The position numbers and the translations under genes were made by a program. Under the pieces are notes generated by a model. That model worked only from the letters and a program-made list of their open reading frames with translations. It did no database searches and was not told where the DNA came from. From assembly GCF_014201775.1 (NCBI RefSeq), contig NZ_JACHFG010000001.1, positions 1 to 64,000 on the forward strand: a stretch of 64,000 nt of DNA. Reading direction: 5' to 3'. The DNA comes from Borreliella yangtzensis. GTDB lineage: Bacteria; Spirochaetota; Spirochaetia; Borreliales; Borreliaceae. This document shows, in pieces, positions 31,938-41,696 of the stretch (its first letter is position 1; every line of letters begins with the position of its first letter).

Positions 31938-32155
31938 TTGTTTTGTCAAATTTAGTAAAAACCTTTGGTAAACATTTTACCACAAATATTTTTTGTAATG
32001 TGTGTTTTATTGTTGAAAAGCGTGATAAAAACATGCTTTATTATGGTTTTAAAGCATTTACATATTGTTTTACTAAAGGTTTTATTGGGAAGTTTAGTTT
32101 ATTTTTTGTGCTATAATTCAATTAATTTATATGAAGCTTAGAAGGAAAGTCTAGT

Positions 32156-32998
32156 TTGTTTAAAGAGTTTTTAATATTTCAAGATTATTTTAATCATATT
32201 ATTGAGGGTATTTTAGGTTATGGTCTAAAAGTTTCGATTGCGATATCTTTGTGGTATTTTTTAAAATTAATAGTTAAGAAAATGGGTAAAATCTTATTTA
32301 AGACTTTGGAAAAGTCTAGATTGGAAGAGAAGTTAGAGGCTACAGTTTTTAACTTTTTAAAATCTTTTTTCAAAATATTGACAGATTTTGTTATTGTCTT
32401 AATAATATTGCCATATCTTGGAGTACCTACAACTTCTATTATTGCTGTATTTGGATCATTAGGGATTGCTATTGGGCTTGCTGCTCAAGGCATTTTATCT
32501 AATTTTGTTAGCGGAATTATTGTTTTAAATTCTAAGTTTTTTAAGTGCGGAGATCATATTAAATGTGAAGATGTTGAAGGGTTGGTTGAGGCTGTTCAGA
32601 TTTTTTTTACTACGCTCAAAACATTTAACGAAGAAATTATTAAAATTCCTAACAGCAAGCTCACATCCAATTCCGTTGTTAATTTTTCGGCAAATCCTAG
32701 AAGAAGAGTTGTTTTTTCTTTTCAAATTCCTCATGATACAAATATTGGTTTATTAAAAGATAAAATAGAGGATATAGTGGTTTTTAATAATAAGAAATTT
32801 AATGCTGAGATTTGTTCTCCTACTCTTATTATCGAAAAATATACTTCTTGTTATATAGTTGTGCAAGTTCGATTTTTTATTAATACAGAAGCTTTTTGGG
32901 ATTTTCAATATTTTATTGGTGAATCTGTTAAAAATGTTTTATTGGATATGAAAATTAAGTTTCCAATATGTTTTATACCTTTTGACAAGCTGTGCTAA
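32156..32998 (+). CDS. Small-conductance mechanosensitive channel (MscS family)
   Basis: A 280-residue MscS homologue: three N-terminal membrane segments, the pore helix region TSIIAVFGSLGIAIGLAAQGILSNFVSGIIVL, then the cytoplasmic beta domain (FKCGDHIKCEDVEGLVEAVQIFFTTLKTF; IPNSKLTSNSVVNFS). It releases solutes on osmotic downshift, plausibly useful on moving between tick and host. It starts at TTG with AGAAGGAAAG ahead; TATAAT lies at 32112-32117 without a clear -35. Its stop overlaps by 3 bases the stop of the convergent glycosyltransferase. Confidence 0.9.
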   Translation: MFKEFLIFQDYFNHIIEGILGYGLKVSIAISLWYFLKLIVKKMGKILFKTLEKSRLEEKLEATVFNFLKSFFKILTDFVIVLIILPYLGVPTTSIIAVFGSLGIAIGLAAQGILSNFVSGIIVLNSKFFKCGDHIKCEDVEGLVEAVQIFFTTLKTFNEEIIKIPNSKLTSNSVVNFSANPRRRVVFSFQIPHDTNIGLLKDKIEDIVVFNNKKFNAEICSPTLIIEKYTSCYIVVQVRFFINTEAFWDFQYFIGESVKNVLLDMKIKFPICFIPFDKLC

Positions 32999-34143
32999 TG
33001 TTTTGTTTTTGCAATAATTTCTGAGTAATAATTTTCAATTTTTTTTGTAAAAAAATGGCTTGAAAATTTAGTAGAGTATCTTTTTGCATTTTGTTTAAAT
33101 GTTTTTAGTATTTTTTCGTCTTTTATTACTTTTTCTATGTACTGAGGTAAATTTTCGTACTTTTTTATTAAAAAACCGTTTATTCCTTCTTTTATTACAT
33201 CTTTATATATATTATCATGCATTAAAATAGCAGGTATTCCAGCAGTTAGTGCCTCTATTACTGTCATTGGATATACTTCACTTTTTGATAGACTGGCAAA
33301 AATATCAGAAATTTTGTAATAATAACATATTTCTTCCCAAGGAATTGTTCCTATTAGCAGTATTTGTTTTTCAAGTCCATACCTAATGCTAAAATTTTTT
33401 ATTTCTTTTTCTTCGCTTCCTTTGCCAATAATAATAAGCTTATAATTTTTATTTTTTATTAAAAGATCTTTTAAATGTGTTACTAATGAATTTATGTTTT
33501 TTTCTTGATTTATTCTTCCAACAAATATGATTATTTTGTCTGTTTGACTTATGTTGTACTTTTTTAAAATTTCATCTTTTTTTTCTTTGCTTAAAATTTT
33601 TATGAAAAGCTTTCTGTCAACCCCATTTGGAATTATTTTATAGTTAGCATTATTTGAAAGGTCAAAATACCTCTCTTTTGCTTTGCTTGATGGATAAATA
33701 AAATATTTTATTTTATTATAATGTTTTCGCATCATTTTATCTGGTTTAATAAAATGTTTAAAAATTCCTAAGTAATGTAAATAATAATCCCACATTGTAT
33801 GGCTTGTGTGAACTATTGGTATGTTTTGTTTTAATGCAATTTGTTTTCCAATTTTTCCCATAGAAAACTCGGAGTGAGTATGAATTATGTCTGGTTTGTA
33901 GCTTTGAATTATTTTAGATATTTTTCTTTTATTGGGAAAAGCTATTACAGCATCAAGTTTTTTATTTATTTGAATGGATGGACATCTGTAAACATTTTTT
34001 TCGTTTGAAGATTTTTTAGATTTTGGACAAAATATGTAAACTTCATAACCAATTTTTTCAAATCCTTCTTTAATTTGCTTTATTGATGTTGCTACTCCAT
34101 TTTTTTCTGGGATATACGTATCTGTAAATATTGCAACTTTCAT
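32995..34143 (-). CDS. GT4 glycosyltransferase, monogalactosyl-diacylglycerol synthase
   Basis: A 382-residue GT-B fold glycosyltransferase of family GT4: FTDTYIPEKNGVATSI at the N-terminus, GRINQEKNINSLV in the C-terminal Rossmann domain, and the EX7E motif SEVYPMTVIEALTAG. I recognise it as BB_0454 of B. burgdorferi, reported to synthesise the major glycolipid monogalactosyl diacylglycerol (Ostberg and colleagues, 2007), a surface antigen of the organism. Start ATG with GGAGGAG. Divergent from holA. Confidence 0.88.
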   Translation of the reverse strand: MKVAIFTDTYIPEKNGVATSIKQIKEGFEKIGYEVYIFCPKSKKSSNEKNVYRCPSIQINKKLDAVIAFPNKRKISKIIQSYKPDIIHTHSEFSMGKIGKQIALKQNIPIVHTSHTMWDYYLHYLGIFKHFIKPDKMMRKHYNKIKYFIYPSSKAKERYFDLSNNANYKIIPNGVDRKLFIKILSKEKKDEILKKYNISQTDKIIIFVGRINQEKNINSLVTHLKDLLIKNKNYKLIIIGKGSEEKEIKNFSIRYGLEKQILLIGTIPWEEICYYYKISDIFASLSKSEVYPMTVIEALTAGIPAILMHDNIYKDVIKEGINGFLIKKYENLPQYIEKVIKDEKILKTFKQNAKRYSTKFSSHFFTKKIENYYSEIIAKTKH

Positions 34144-34199
34144 ATTCTCCTCCTAGCTTAAGTATAATATATTTGGCACTTGGATTATAATTTACTTTA

Positions 34200-35189
34200 A
34201 TGCAAGTGGTTTATTTATTGTTGGGTAGTGAGCAAGGGTTAAAAGAAGCTTATTTGAAAGAACTATTAATCAAGATGGATGCTTTTAAATCAGAAATTTT
34301 GGTTACTAAAATTTTTTTGTCAGAGCTATCAGTTTTGGAATTTACTGAGAAGTTGTTTTCTAATTCTTTTTTTTCAAAAAAAGAAATTTTTATTGTCTAT
34401 GAGGCTGAACTTTTAAAAGCAGGAAAAGATTTAGAACTAGTATGTAATGCAATTTTAAAGTCCAACAATAAAACTGTTATTTTTGTTTCTAGCAGTAATA
34501 CATGTAATATTGATTTTAAGAATAAGCTTAAGTTTATAAAAAAAGTTTTTTATGAGATTCCTGATGATGATAAATTTACATTTGTAAAAAGAAATTTTTT
34601 TAATCTTAATATTAAAATTACAGATTCTGCAATAAACTTAATGCTTTTAATGTTAAATTCAGATACTAAAATTTTGAAATTTTATATAGATTCTTTTGCG
34701 CTTTTTGCTAAGAACAACACTATTGATGATGAAGATATAACTTCTTGGATTAGTTTTGTTCGATTTGAGAATACTTTTTCTTTATTTAATTCAATTTTAA
34801 AAAAAGATATGGCTCATTGCTTGATAAAGATTAAGTCTATTTTGGATCAGGGAGAAGATTTGCTTAGTATCTTAATGAGTCTTATTTGGCAATTTAAAAG
34901 ATTATTAAAGGTGCAAATAGATTATAATACATGTGGAAGTTTGCAGAGTGCATTGAATAAAAATAAAATTTTTTTTTCATTAAATAAAATTTATAGAGTA
35001 GGAGTTAAAAATTATTCGATTTCAGAAATAAAAATTGTTTTGAAAATTTTATATAGGTTTGATTTATACTTGAGGATTTATTCTAAAAATATTCATCAAA
35101 ATTTATCATATTTTTTAATATTTTCAATTTTAAAGCTTAATAATAATTTTTTAATGCATTGTTCTACAGAGTCAAAATTTAATTTTTAA
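34200..35189 (+). CDS. holA: DNA polymerase III delta subunit
   Basis: A 329-residue HolA-like clamp-loader subunit: the N-terminal YLLLGSEQGLKEAYLKELL, then FFSKKEIFIVYEAELL (the usual pattern is lFg..rlv.v), and a C-terminal helical collar domain with SILMSLIWQFKRLLKVQ and LRIYSKNIHQNLSYFLIFSIL. It opens the beta clamp. Sequence conservation is low, as usual for delta. There is no Shine-Dalgarno; TATAAT ends eight bases before the ATG, suggesting a leaderless message. The next gene starts 3 bases after the stop. Confidence 0.8.
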   Translation: MQVVYLLLGSEQGLKEAYLKELLIKMDAFKSEILVTKIFLSELSVLEFTEKLFSNSFFSKKEIFIVYEAELLKAGKDLELVCNAILKSNNKTVIFVSSSNTCNIDFKNKLKFIKKVFYEIPDDDKFTFVKRNFFNLNIKITDSAINLMLLMLNSDTKILKFYIDSFALFAKNNTIDDEDITSWISFVRFENTFSLFNSILKKDMAHCLIKIKSILDQGEDLLSILMSLIWQFKRLLKVQIDYNTCGSLQSALNKNKIFFSLNKIYRVGVKNYSISEIKIVLKILYRFDLYLRIYSKNIHQNLSYFLIFSILKLNNNFLMHCSTESKFNF

Positions 35190-35192
35190 TGT

Positions 35193-35834
35193 ATGAAGCA
35201 AAAATTAAGTTTGATTATATTGTTTTGTTTTTTATCTTGTAAATCTGAATCTAGATTGGCAGAAATTGTTTTAATAAAGTTTCTTGATTCTATTAAAAAT
35301 TTTCAAAACAGTCCCGAAATATTTTTTGGTTATTTAAATATTCCAAGCGATGATGATCTGAGGGCAAAGATTTATGGGTTAAAATTTCAAGCAAAAGATG
35401 ATTTTATTTTTTATCCTTTGTTTTTTAATAATCTAAGATATGAAATAATAAGTAAAAAAAATATTTCTAATGGCTTTGAATTTGAAGTTATTATTAAAAA
35501 TGTTAACTTTCAAAACGGGATCGAAAAATTTTTGGTTAAATTAAATAAAATTGAAGAAGGATCTTCAAAGCTTAAAAATTTAGAAAAAAAAGAGCGTAAA
35601 AAAATATTTAATGATTTAATAAATGAAGTTGTTGAAGAGTTAAATAATTTTGATTACACTGAGATTGTTCATTTTTTTAGATTAGTCAAAAGTTCTTCTG
35701 GAGGCTATAAAATAGAGCTTTTGGGAGATGTTTTAAATATACAAGTTAGAAACAAGCTTGTTAATGATCTTTTTTTAGTTTTATCGCCTGGAATTTCAAA
35801 TCGTGTTTTAATTTTAAAAAATATTAATAAATAA
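35193..35834 (+). CDS. Putative lipoprotein of unknown function
   Basis: 213 residues with a lipoprotein signal: positively charged start, hydrophobic core, lipobox-like FLSC with Cys16, then KSES. After that it is hydrophilic and mixed alpha/beta with a Lys/Glu-rich middle (about residues 110-150). I recognise no domain. It lies 3 bases after holA with no SD of its own, so translation is probably coupled. Convergent with uvrC. Confidence 0.72.
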   Translation: MKQKLSLIILFCFLSCKSESRLAEIVLIKFLDSIKNFQNSPEIFFGYLNIPSDDDLRAKIYGLKFQAKDDFIFYPLFFNNLRYEIISKKNISNGFEFEVIIKNVNFQNGIEKFLVKLNKIEEGSSKLKNLEKKERKKIFNDLINEVVEELNNFDYTEIVHFFRLVKSSSGGYKIELLGDVLNIQVRNKLVNDLFLVLSPGISNRVLILKNINK

Positions 35835-35893
35835 TCTATTTTAAATTTTATCGTTAATTTATAGGTTATGTAAAATTAAATTGGGTTTAAAAT

Positions 35894-37690
35894 TTATTTA
35901 CCGTGATTATGATTTTTTATTGCAAATTCTTTTATTCTTTTTGCAAGTTGAATATTTACTTTTATTTTTTCTGAAATTTCATTTTCACTTAAAGGTAGTA
36001 TATCTTTATAGGTTCCAATTGATTTTAATATTTTTTGTGCTGTTTTTTCTCCAATTCCATGTATTTTTGTGTACAATAGAGTTATTTTTTCCCTTCTTTT
36101 TTTGTTAAATTCGTTAGCTTTTCTGTGTGCCTCATCTCTTACATTTTGTAGTATTCTAAGAGCAGGATGTCCCTGAGGTAAATTTATTCCTTTTTTGTTG
36201 GTTATTAAGAATATTGTTTCGTGTTTTTTTGCCAATGAACAGACTTTAACTTTGTTTTCTATTTTTAGTCCTTTTAAGATAGAAAAAGCAGCATTTAATT
36301 GTCCTTTTCCTCCGTCAATTAAAATTAAGTTTGGTAGTTCTAAGTTTTTATTGATTATTTCTGAATATCTTCTTGAGATTACTTCCTTTATTGCCTTAAA
36401 GTCGTCAATTTCTCCTTTTAATAGCGAGTTTAGCTTGTAAAGTTTATAGTTTTCTTTAAAAGGAATTCCCATTTTAAAAGCAACCATAGAAGCTACTGTT
36501 TCTTGACCTTTAAGATGAGCAATGTCAAATCCTTCAATTATTTTGGGAAGTTTGTCCATTTCTAGAAAAATTTTCAAACTTTCAAGTGCTTTGTTACTTT
36601 TATTTTCATATTCTCTTAAAGATAATTCAGCATTAGATATGGCCATTTCCATTATTTTTAAAGTTTCTTCTGTTTCTTCGTTAATAATTTCTGTTTTTGT
36701 ATTTTTAATTTCATTTATTAGTTTTTCAACATTTTTAGTGTCGATATCTTTGAGAAAAATATGAATTTTGTCTGGCACTATCATGTTAATAGATGTGTAA
36801 TATTGAGTTAAAAATTGTAAAATTAATTCATTTTGTTTAAAAATACTTTCATCGAAGTTTACATCTCTTTCGACTAATTTTCCATTTCTGTATTTTAACA
36901 CTATTATTGTATTTATATTTTCTCCTGGATGAACATGTACATAATCTATGTTTAAATTATTGGTTTTTGCAACGATTTGTATTTGATTAATTTCTATTAA
37001 AGAATTTTTAGTTTCTCTCAATTTAATAGCAGTTTCAAAATCTTCTTTTTGTATGGCAAGTTTTAATTTAATGTCAATTTTGCTTAATATTTCGGATATA
37101 TTTCCGCTTAGTATGGATTTTGCCCTGTCTAGTTCTTTTTGATATTCTTTTTCAAGGTTTTCTTTGTAGCATACTCCAAGGCATTGCCCCATGTGGTAAT
37201 ATAGACAAGGAGCATTGGATTTTTTTTTACATTTTCTAATTTTAAATGTTTTGTTAATAAAATCTAAAACTTGGTCTAATTTTTTTACATTGGTAAATGG
37301 TCCAAAATATTCGCTTTGGTCATTAATTATTTTTCTAGTTTTGAAAATTCTTGGATATTTTTCGTGCGTTATTCTTACCATGGGATAACCTTTTCCGTCT
37401 TTTAATTTTACATTGTAATCAGGCTTATGAGTTTTGATTAGATTGCATTCTAAAAGCAATGCTTCGTATTCGCTGTTTGTTGTAATAACTTCTATTGATT
37501 TTACATTTTTCATTAGTATTTTAATTTTGTGACTATTTTTTTCTAAAAAATAACTTTTAATTCTTGATCTTAGATTTTTTGCTTTTCCAATATAGAGTAT
37601 TTTTTTATTTGCATTTAGCATTTTATAGCAACCGCTTGTAGTTGGGAATTGTGTTACTTTTTCGAATAAACTTTCAAGGTTCTCTTCCAT
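35894..37690 (-). CDS. uvrC: Excinuclease ABC subunit C
   Basis: A 598-residue UvrC: N-terminal GIY-YIG nuclease ([26 protein letters not shown]), a Cys-rich segment ([23 protein letters not shown]), UVR domain, RNase H-like C-terminal nuclease ([36 protein letters not shown]) and tandem HhH ([17 protein letters not shown]). It makes both incisions in nucleotide excision repair. Length matches E. coli (610). It runs against replication in the right half of the chromosome. Confidence 0.96.
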   Translation of the reverse strand: MEENLESLFEKVTQFPTTSGCYKMLNANKKILYIGKAKNLRSRIKSYFLEKNSHKIKILMKNVKSIEVITTNSEYEALLLECNLIKTHKPDYNVKLKDGKGYPMVRITHEKYPRIFKTRKIINDQSEYFGPFTNVKKLDQVLDFINKTFKIRKCKKKSNAPCLYYHMGQCLGVCYKENLEKEYQKELDRAKSILSGNISEILSKIDIKLKLAIQKEDFETAIKLRETKNSLIEINQIQIVAKTNNLNIDYVHVHPGENINTIIVLKYRNGKLVERDVNFDESIFKQNELILQFLTQYYTSINMIVPDKIHIFLKDIDTKNVEKLINEIKNTKTEIINEETEETLKIMEMAISNAELSLREYENKSNKALESLKIFLEMDKLPKIIEGFDIAHLKGQETVASMVAFKMGIPFKENYKLYKLNSLLKGEIDDFKAIKEVISRRYSEIINKNLELPNLILIDGGKGQLNAAFSILKGLKIENKVKVCSLAKKHETIFLITNKKGINLPQGHPALRILQNVRDEAHRKANEFNKKRREKITLLYTKIHGIGEKTAQKILKSIGTYKDILPLSENEISEKIKVNIQLAKRIKEFAIKNHNHGK

Positions 37691-37812
37691 AATGTCAGAC
37701 AGTTTTTAGATTTTAGAAATCATCTTGTGATATAATATTGTATCATAAATACAGTGTGTTTTATGTTTTGAGGTATTTAAAAATATGAATAATAACAAAT
37801 AAAAGGTCAAAA

Positions 37813-39330
37813 ATGAGATTAATTTTAATGCTCTTGCTATTTTTTTTGTACTTTTCTGTTCTTTTATCTCAAGAATTGAAGTTAATACTTGATTCAAAAA
37901 AAAATTTTAAATTTATTCAAGATTCTAGCAATATTACTTTTGAAAAGGATATGAGGGGGTTGCTTGGTATTTATTTGGATAGATATAAAACTGTTTTGGA
38001 TTTAAATAATATTGATTTACGCTTAGAAATCGGAAGAGATAATAAATTAAAAGACACATCTTCAAACTATTTAGTTAGTGCAGAGAGTTTGAGAGTTTCA
38101 AATGAATTTCGTAATGTTTCTAACGGTTCTTTAATTTTTTATTCAAATCAAAATCCTGTTAAGTTTAAGCCATTAACAAAGAAAGCTTTCTTTTTCTCAG
38201 GTAATACTGTCTCTGATTTCACTATTAAGTTTTGGGTATATCGAACAACTTCTGTTACAGGAGAAATTATTTTTAGTTGGGATGGCTATAAAAATATTAA
38301 TAATTTATGGGTGGATCAGTCTATTAGATTAGAAAGCGATGAGGGAAATTTTGTTTGGGTTTTAAACAATGTCTTTTTAAAAGATAATAAAAATCCTATT
38401 AAGATTAGAATGAAAAGCAATGATGATTTTATTCCAAAAAAATGGCATTTACATACCTTAAGATATAGGCAAAGGGATGGCATACTTGAATATTTAATAG
38501 ATTCTAAACCCCAGGCAATAGAATATATAACAAATGATAAGAAGGAAGGATCAGGGTATTTATTAAGTATTGGCAATTTTATTGATTTTACCTTGGGGAC
38601 TTATTTTACTGGTGCGGTTGAAAATTTGGAAATACATAAAAGTTTTGAAGAGGTTAGTAATGCTTTTTTTTCAAAGAATATGGGATATATTATTACAGAG
38701 CCTATTAAGCTTTCTAAATATTATTCTCAAGTATTGTCCTTTGATGTTGATTCTAATGTTCCTAAGGATACAGAGATTGTTTATTATTACAGATTAGATA
38801 ATAAGGTATTTTATGATACAGATAGCTATGGGAATATTAAGAAAAATTTAACTGGAGCGTGGATTCATTTTGACCCCAAAAAAGATTTTCCAGATTCAAA
38901 AATATCAAAATATATTCAAATAAAAGTTGAATTTTATCCCAGTGGGGATTCTGTAAGCAGTCCTTCTCTTTATAGTATGTCGATTACTTATGTTCCCGAA
39001 GCAGCTCCATTTCCTCCTGTGATAACAAAAGTTATTCCGGGCTCTAGAGAAGTTTTTGTTGAGTGGATTCCTGTTGTTAATAGTAGTGTTGAAGGGTATT
39101 ATATTTATATTGGTGTTGCTTCTGGTAATTATCATGGAAAAACCGGTGGTGTTTTAACCTCTCCTATTGATGTTGGAAATCAAACTTCTTTTAAGATTAC
39201 AGGACTAGAAGATGGAAGGCTTTATTATATCAGTATTGCTGCTTACAATTTAGATAAAAGTGTGAATAAAACTTCTTTTTCAAAGGAAATTTCTGTAAGA
39301 CCTATGGAGATTTTTAAAAAATATGAATAA
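37813..39330 (+). CDS. Exported LamG-like / fibronectin type III domain protein
   Basis: 505 residues with a cleavable signal peptide (about 1-20, ending near LLSQ). Residues about 130-285 look like a concanavalin/laminin-G jelly roll (DFTIKFWVYRTTSVTGEIIFSWDG; KKWHLHTLRYRQRDGILEYLIDSKPQ). Residues about 405-495 are a fibronectin type III domain (PPVITKVIPGSREVFVEWIPV; VEGYYIYIGV; FKITGLEDGRLYYISIAAYN). Probably periplasmic or surface-exposed. The function is unknown. It overlaps the downstream TPR gene by 8 bases. Confidence 0.78.
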   Translation: MRLILMLLLFFLYFSVLLSQELKLILDSKKNFKFIQDSSNITFEKDMRGLLGIYLDRYKTVLDLNNIDLRLEIGRDNKLKDTSSNYLVSAESLRVSNEFRNVSNGSLIFYSNQNPVKFKPLTKKAFFFSGNTVSDFTIKFWVYRTTSVTGEIIFSWDGYKNINNLWVDQSIRLESDEGNFVWVLNNVFLKDNKNPIKIRMKSNDDFIPKKWHLHTLRYRQRDGILEYLIDSKPQAIEYITNDKKEGSGYLLSIGNFIDFTLGTYFTGAVENLEIHKSFEEVSNAFFSKNMGYIITEPIKLSKYYSQVLSFDVDSNVPKDTEIVYYYRLDNKVFYDTDSYGNIKKNLTGAWIHFDPKKDFPDSKISKYIQIKVEFYPSGDSVSSPSLYSMSITYVPEAAPFPPVITKVIPGSREVFVEWIPVVNSSVEGYYIYIGVASGNYHGKTGGVLTSPIDVGNQTSFKITGLEDGRLYYISIAAYNLDKSVNKTSFSKEISVRPMEIFKKYE

Positions 39331-40633
39331 CTTTAGTTTTGAAAAAGCTTTAAATTTTTATAAAAATGGTGACTTTAAAAGTTCTCTTGACAATTTAGAT
39401 GTTTTTGATGAGAATTTTGATTCTCTTTCGCTTAAAGCACTTATTTATTTCAAAAAAAGGGATTATAAGGCTCTCTCATATTTGTTAAATACTTATCCTG
39501 TTGTTTTGAGTGAATATAATTTTTTAGTTAAGCTTGTAGATTATGGTAAAGTTGAAAAAAATAAAGATGGTCTAAGTCCTTTTGAAAATTATAATTTGGG
39601 CGTTTTTTATTTTAATTTAAAAGAATATGAACTTGCGTTAAGTTGTTTTTTGAAGGCTAAAGAGCAAAAATCTGATTTTATGCAGGCTTTAAACAATAGT
39701 GCGGTCTTATTTGAAATGTTGGGCAATAAGGATAAGGCTTTGAAATTATTTTTTGAGGCTAGAAATTTGGACCAAAACAATTCTCTTGTTAAGCTTAACA
39801 TTTGGATTTTAAAAAATATCAAATCCCTTGAAATAGTAAGCTTTTTGAAAGTAGAGGAAATTTTTTTTGGTGCCAATCTAGCTCTTGTTGTTAATTATTT
39901 AATGTATTATTTTTATTCTATTGGAGAAATAAGCAGGGCCATTAGGCTTTCTGAAAAATTTTTAACGGATTCTTATTATTCTAAGTATATTTGGCACAAT
40001 AGAGCAACTATTTTCCATAAAATGGGCAATATGACTCAAGCTACATCATCTTATGTTAAAGCCATTTTGAATTTTCCGAATATTTATACAATTTATAATA
40101 TGCATATTGCAACAATTGAGCTTTTGAAATTTTCTCCTAAAAAGTCTATTGAGAGAATGGTTAATGATTATTCTAATTTAGACTTGATATATTTGTATGC
40201 AACCTTATTCTTTCTTAGAAATCGTGATCTTGAGGATGCCTATTTTTATATGAAAAAACTTTGTGAGCTTAATCCAGAGCCTTATTTGAAATTTTTAAAA
40301 TTACTTGAGTTTAGTGAGGACATGTTAATTGAAAATTTGCTTGAAGAATTTGCAATATCTTTAAGAGTAAATTGGCATTTGGAGTATTTATTTTTTATTG
40401 ACAATTCTTTAAATTTGAGAGATCCTATTTTTATTTTTGATCACAATATAAGGGTAAATACATATATTTGGAGAATTAAAGACGAGTGCATTGAATTAAA
40501 ATTTAGCAATAATGAGGAAAAAATGGTTAAAGAAGTCTTGCATGAAGAATGTATTTATTCTAAAGTTGACATTTCTATTGGAGATTTCCAAAATTTAATA
40601 GAAGCTTATAAAGAGTTTAGAATGAATTACTAA
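39323..40633 (+). CDS. Tetratricopeptide-repeat protein
   Basis: 436 residues made of TPR-like helical repeats, clearest at about residues 88-160 (ENYNLGVFYFNLKEYELALSCFLKAKEQ; ALNNSAVLFEMLGNKDKALKLFFEARNLD) and near 225-260 (IWHNRATIFHKMGNMTQATSSYVKAILNFP). No signal peptide, so it is probably a cytoplasmic scaffold. It starts 8 bases before the end of the LamG/FN3 gene, so the two are co-expressed and may act together. Confidence 0.78.
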   Translation: MNNFSFEKALNFYKNGDFKSSLDNLDVFDENFDSLSLKALIYFKKRDYKALSYLLNTYPVVLSEYNFLVKLVDYGKVEKNKDGLSPFENYNLGVFYFNLKEYELALSCFLKAKEQKSDFMQALNNSAVLFEMLGNKDKALKLFFEARNLDQNNSLVKLNIWILKNIKSLEIVSFLKVEEIFFGANLALVVNYLMYYFYSIGEISRAIRLSEKFLTDSYYSKYIWHNRATIFHKMGNMTQATSSYVKAILNFPNIYTIYNMHIATIELLKFSPKKSIERMVNDYSNLDLIYLYATLFFLRNRDLEDAYFYMKKLCELNPEPYLKFLKLLEFSEDMLIENLLEEFAISLRVNWHLEYLFFIDNSLNLRDPIFIFDHNIRVNTYIWRIKDECIELKFSNNEEKMVKEVLHEECIYSKVDISIGDFQNLIEAYKEFRMNY

Positions 40634-40651
40634 TATTTGCAGTTTATTTAG

Positions 40652-40679
40652 TTGACAATAATAATATCTCTAAGATAAT
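40652..40679 (+). promoter_or_regulatory. Promoter of tRNA-Ser (GCT)
   Basis: TTGACA (40652-40657), 16 bases, GATAAT (40674-40679); the predicted start is about ten bases ahead of the tRNA. Confidence 0.6.
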
Positions 40680-40695
40680 ATGTATTAATGTTGTA

Positions 40696-40784
40696 GGAGA
40701 GATGCCAGAGTGGCCGAATGGGGCTTCCTGCTAAGAAGTTGTCCTTTTAAAAGGGGACCATGGGTTCGAATCCCATTCTCTCCG
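40696..40784 (+). tRNA. tRNA-Ser (GCT)
   Basis: An 89-base class II tRNA: acceptor GGAGAGA with TCTCTCC, discriminator G, anticodon GCT in a CTTCC/AAGAAG-region arm, and a long variable arm closed by GTCC/GGAC. It decodes AGC/AGU. No CCA encoded. Confidence 0.95.
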
Positions 40785-40798
40785 TAATTATTTAAATC

Positions 40799-40827
40799 TT
40801 GACAGTGCGTACTTTATTTATTAAAAT
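40799..40827 (+). promoter_or_regulatory. Promoter of tRNA-Ser (TGA)
   Basis: Perfect TTGACA (40799-40804), 17 bases, TAAAAT (40822-40827). Same design as the tRNA-Ile promoter. Confidence 0.75.
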
Positions 40828-40840
40828 TTTTCTTAGCTCT

Positions 40841-40927
40841 GGAGAGGTGGCAGAGTGGTTTAATGCTACGGTCTTGAAAACCGTTGTAGGTGTAAGCCTA
40901 CCGTGAGTTCGAATCTCACCCTCTCCG
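40841..40927 (+). tRNA. tRNA-Ser (TGA)
   Basis: An 87-base class II tRNA: acceptor GGAGAGG with CCTCTCC, discriminator G, anticodon stem CGGT/ACCG with loop CTTGAAA (anticodon TGA), variable arm GTAGG/CCTAC. It decodes UCN codons, mainly UCA. Confidence 0.95.
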
Positions 40928-40958
40928 TAATTATTGTGTTTAATTTTAAGTATTAAGA

Positions 40959-41672
40959 TTAAGAGTGCAAGTGTTTCTTGTGTTGATGTTCATTTTCTGT
41001 GTTTTCATGTATAGGGAATTGAAATTCGATTTTATCGCAGGCATTACAATTAATTAAGAATGGGTCGTAAAAAATTATAATTTGGTTGTTTTTAAAGTAA
41101 TATTTATATCTAGGAAAGATTACTGTGAATTTTTTTTCCAATTCGTGTGGATTGAGTTTTTCTTTTATGTTAAAATCTTTAATCTTATGTTTTATCTGTT
41201 CTTTTAATACATTTATTAGAGAGTCTAACTGATCCTTTGATATTATTTCTGAAATTTCTATTTTTTTGTTTCCTTTTAAGTTTAAAGAGTAATACTTGGA
41301 AAAAGAGTTTGATTCTTTTTCTTTGAAGGATTCTTTATATAGGATAGATGTAATACCAATATTTTCATTCTTAAATACTGTAAAGCTGGAAAAATAAAAA
41401 TATTCATTTTTTGAATTTTCGGTTTTTGATATTTTATTTTCGATATCTTTTTTCCATTTTTTTATAAAATTTTCAAATTCAAAGTTTGTATTTTCCATAA
41501 AAGGAATTTTTGCATCTATATTGAGAATATTATTGTTTTTCAGTATTTCTTTTTCTTGAATATTTTTAGTTTTAATTATGAATTCAGAATTAACTTTTTT
41601 AGAGATTGATTTATAGCATGATAAAATAGATAAAGATAACATTAAAAGAAAAATCATTATTTTAGTTTTCAC
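40959..41672 (-). CDS. Lipoprotein with PdaC/SigV-like (DUF4163/DUF3298) domains and a His-rich tail
   Basis: 237 residues with a lipoprotein signal (SLSILSC, Cys19). The body resembles DUF4163 (NILNIDAKIPFMENTNFEFENFIKKW; TSILYKESFKEKESNSFSKYYSLNLKG) followed by a DUF3298-like half (LNPHELEKKFTVIFPRYKYYFKNNQIIIFYDPF), the pairing seen in PdaC/RsiV extracellular domains. It ends with NCNACD and a His-rich tail (HQHKKHLHS), plausibly metal-binding. It starts at GTG with GGAGAAG. It lies between two tRNA units in the opposite direction and shares a symmetric promoter with tRNA-Arg. Confidence 0.78.
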   Translation of the reverse strand: MKTKIMIFLLMLSLSILSCYKSISKKVNSEFIIKTKNIQEKEILKNNNILNIDAKIPFMENTNFEFENFIKKWKKDIENKISKTENSKNEYFYFSSFTVFKNENIGITSILYKESFKEKESNSFSKYYSLNLKGNKKIEISEIISKDQLDSLINVLKEQIKHKIKDFNIKEKLNPHELEKKFTVIFPRYKYYFKNNQIIIFYDPFLINCNACDKIEFQFPIHENTENEHQHKKHLHS

Positions 41673-41696
41673 AACTTCTCCGTTTTCTGTTGGATG

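Noticed and set aside
34160-34185. TGGCAC followed by TTATA as a sigma-54 (-24/-12) promoter for holA
   Set aside because: The -12 GC dinucleotide is missing, and a sigma-70 TATAAT fits the position better.
37731-37742. Overlapping TATAAT (plus) and TACAAT (minus) between uvrC and the LamG/FN3 gene as a second symmetric promoter
   Set aside because: No acceptable -35 on either strand and the surrounding symmetry is imperfect.
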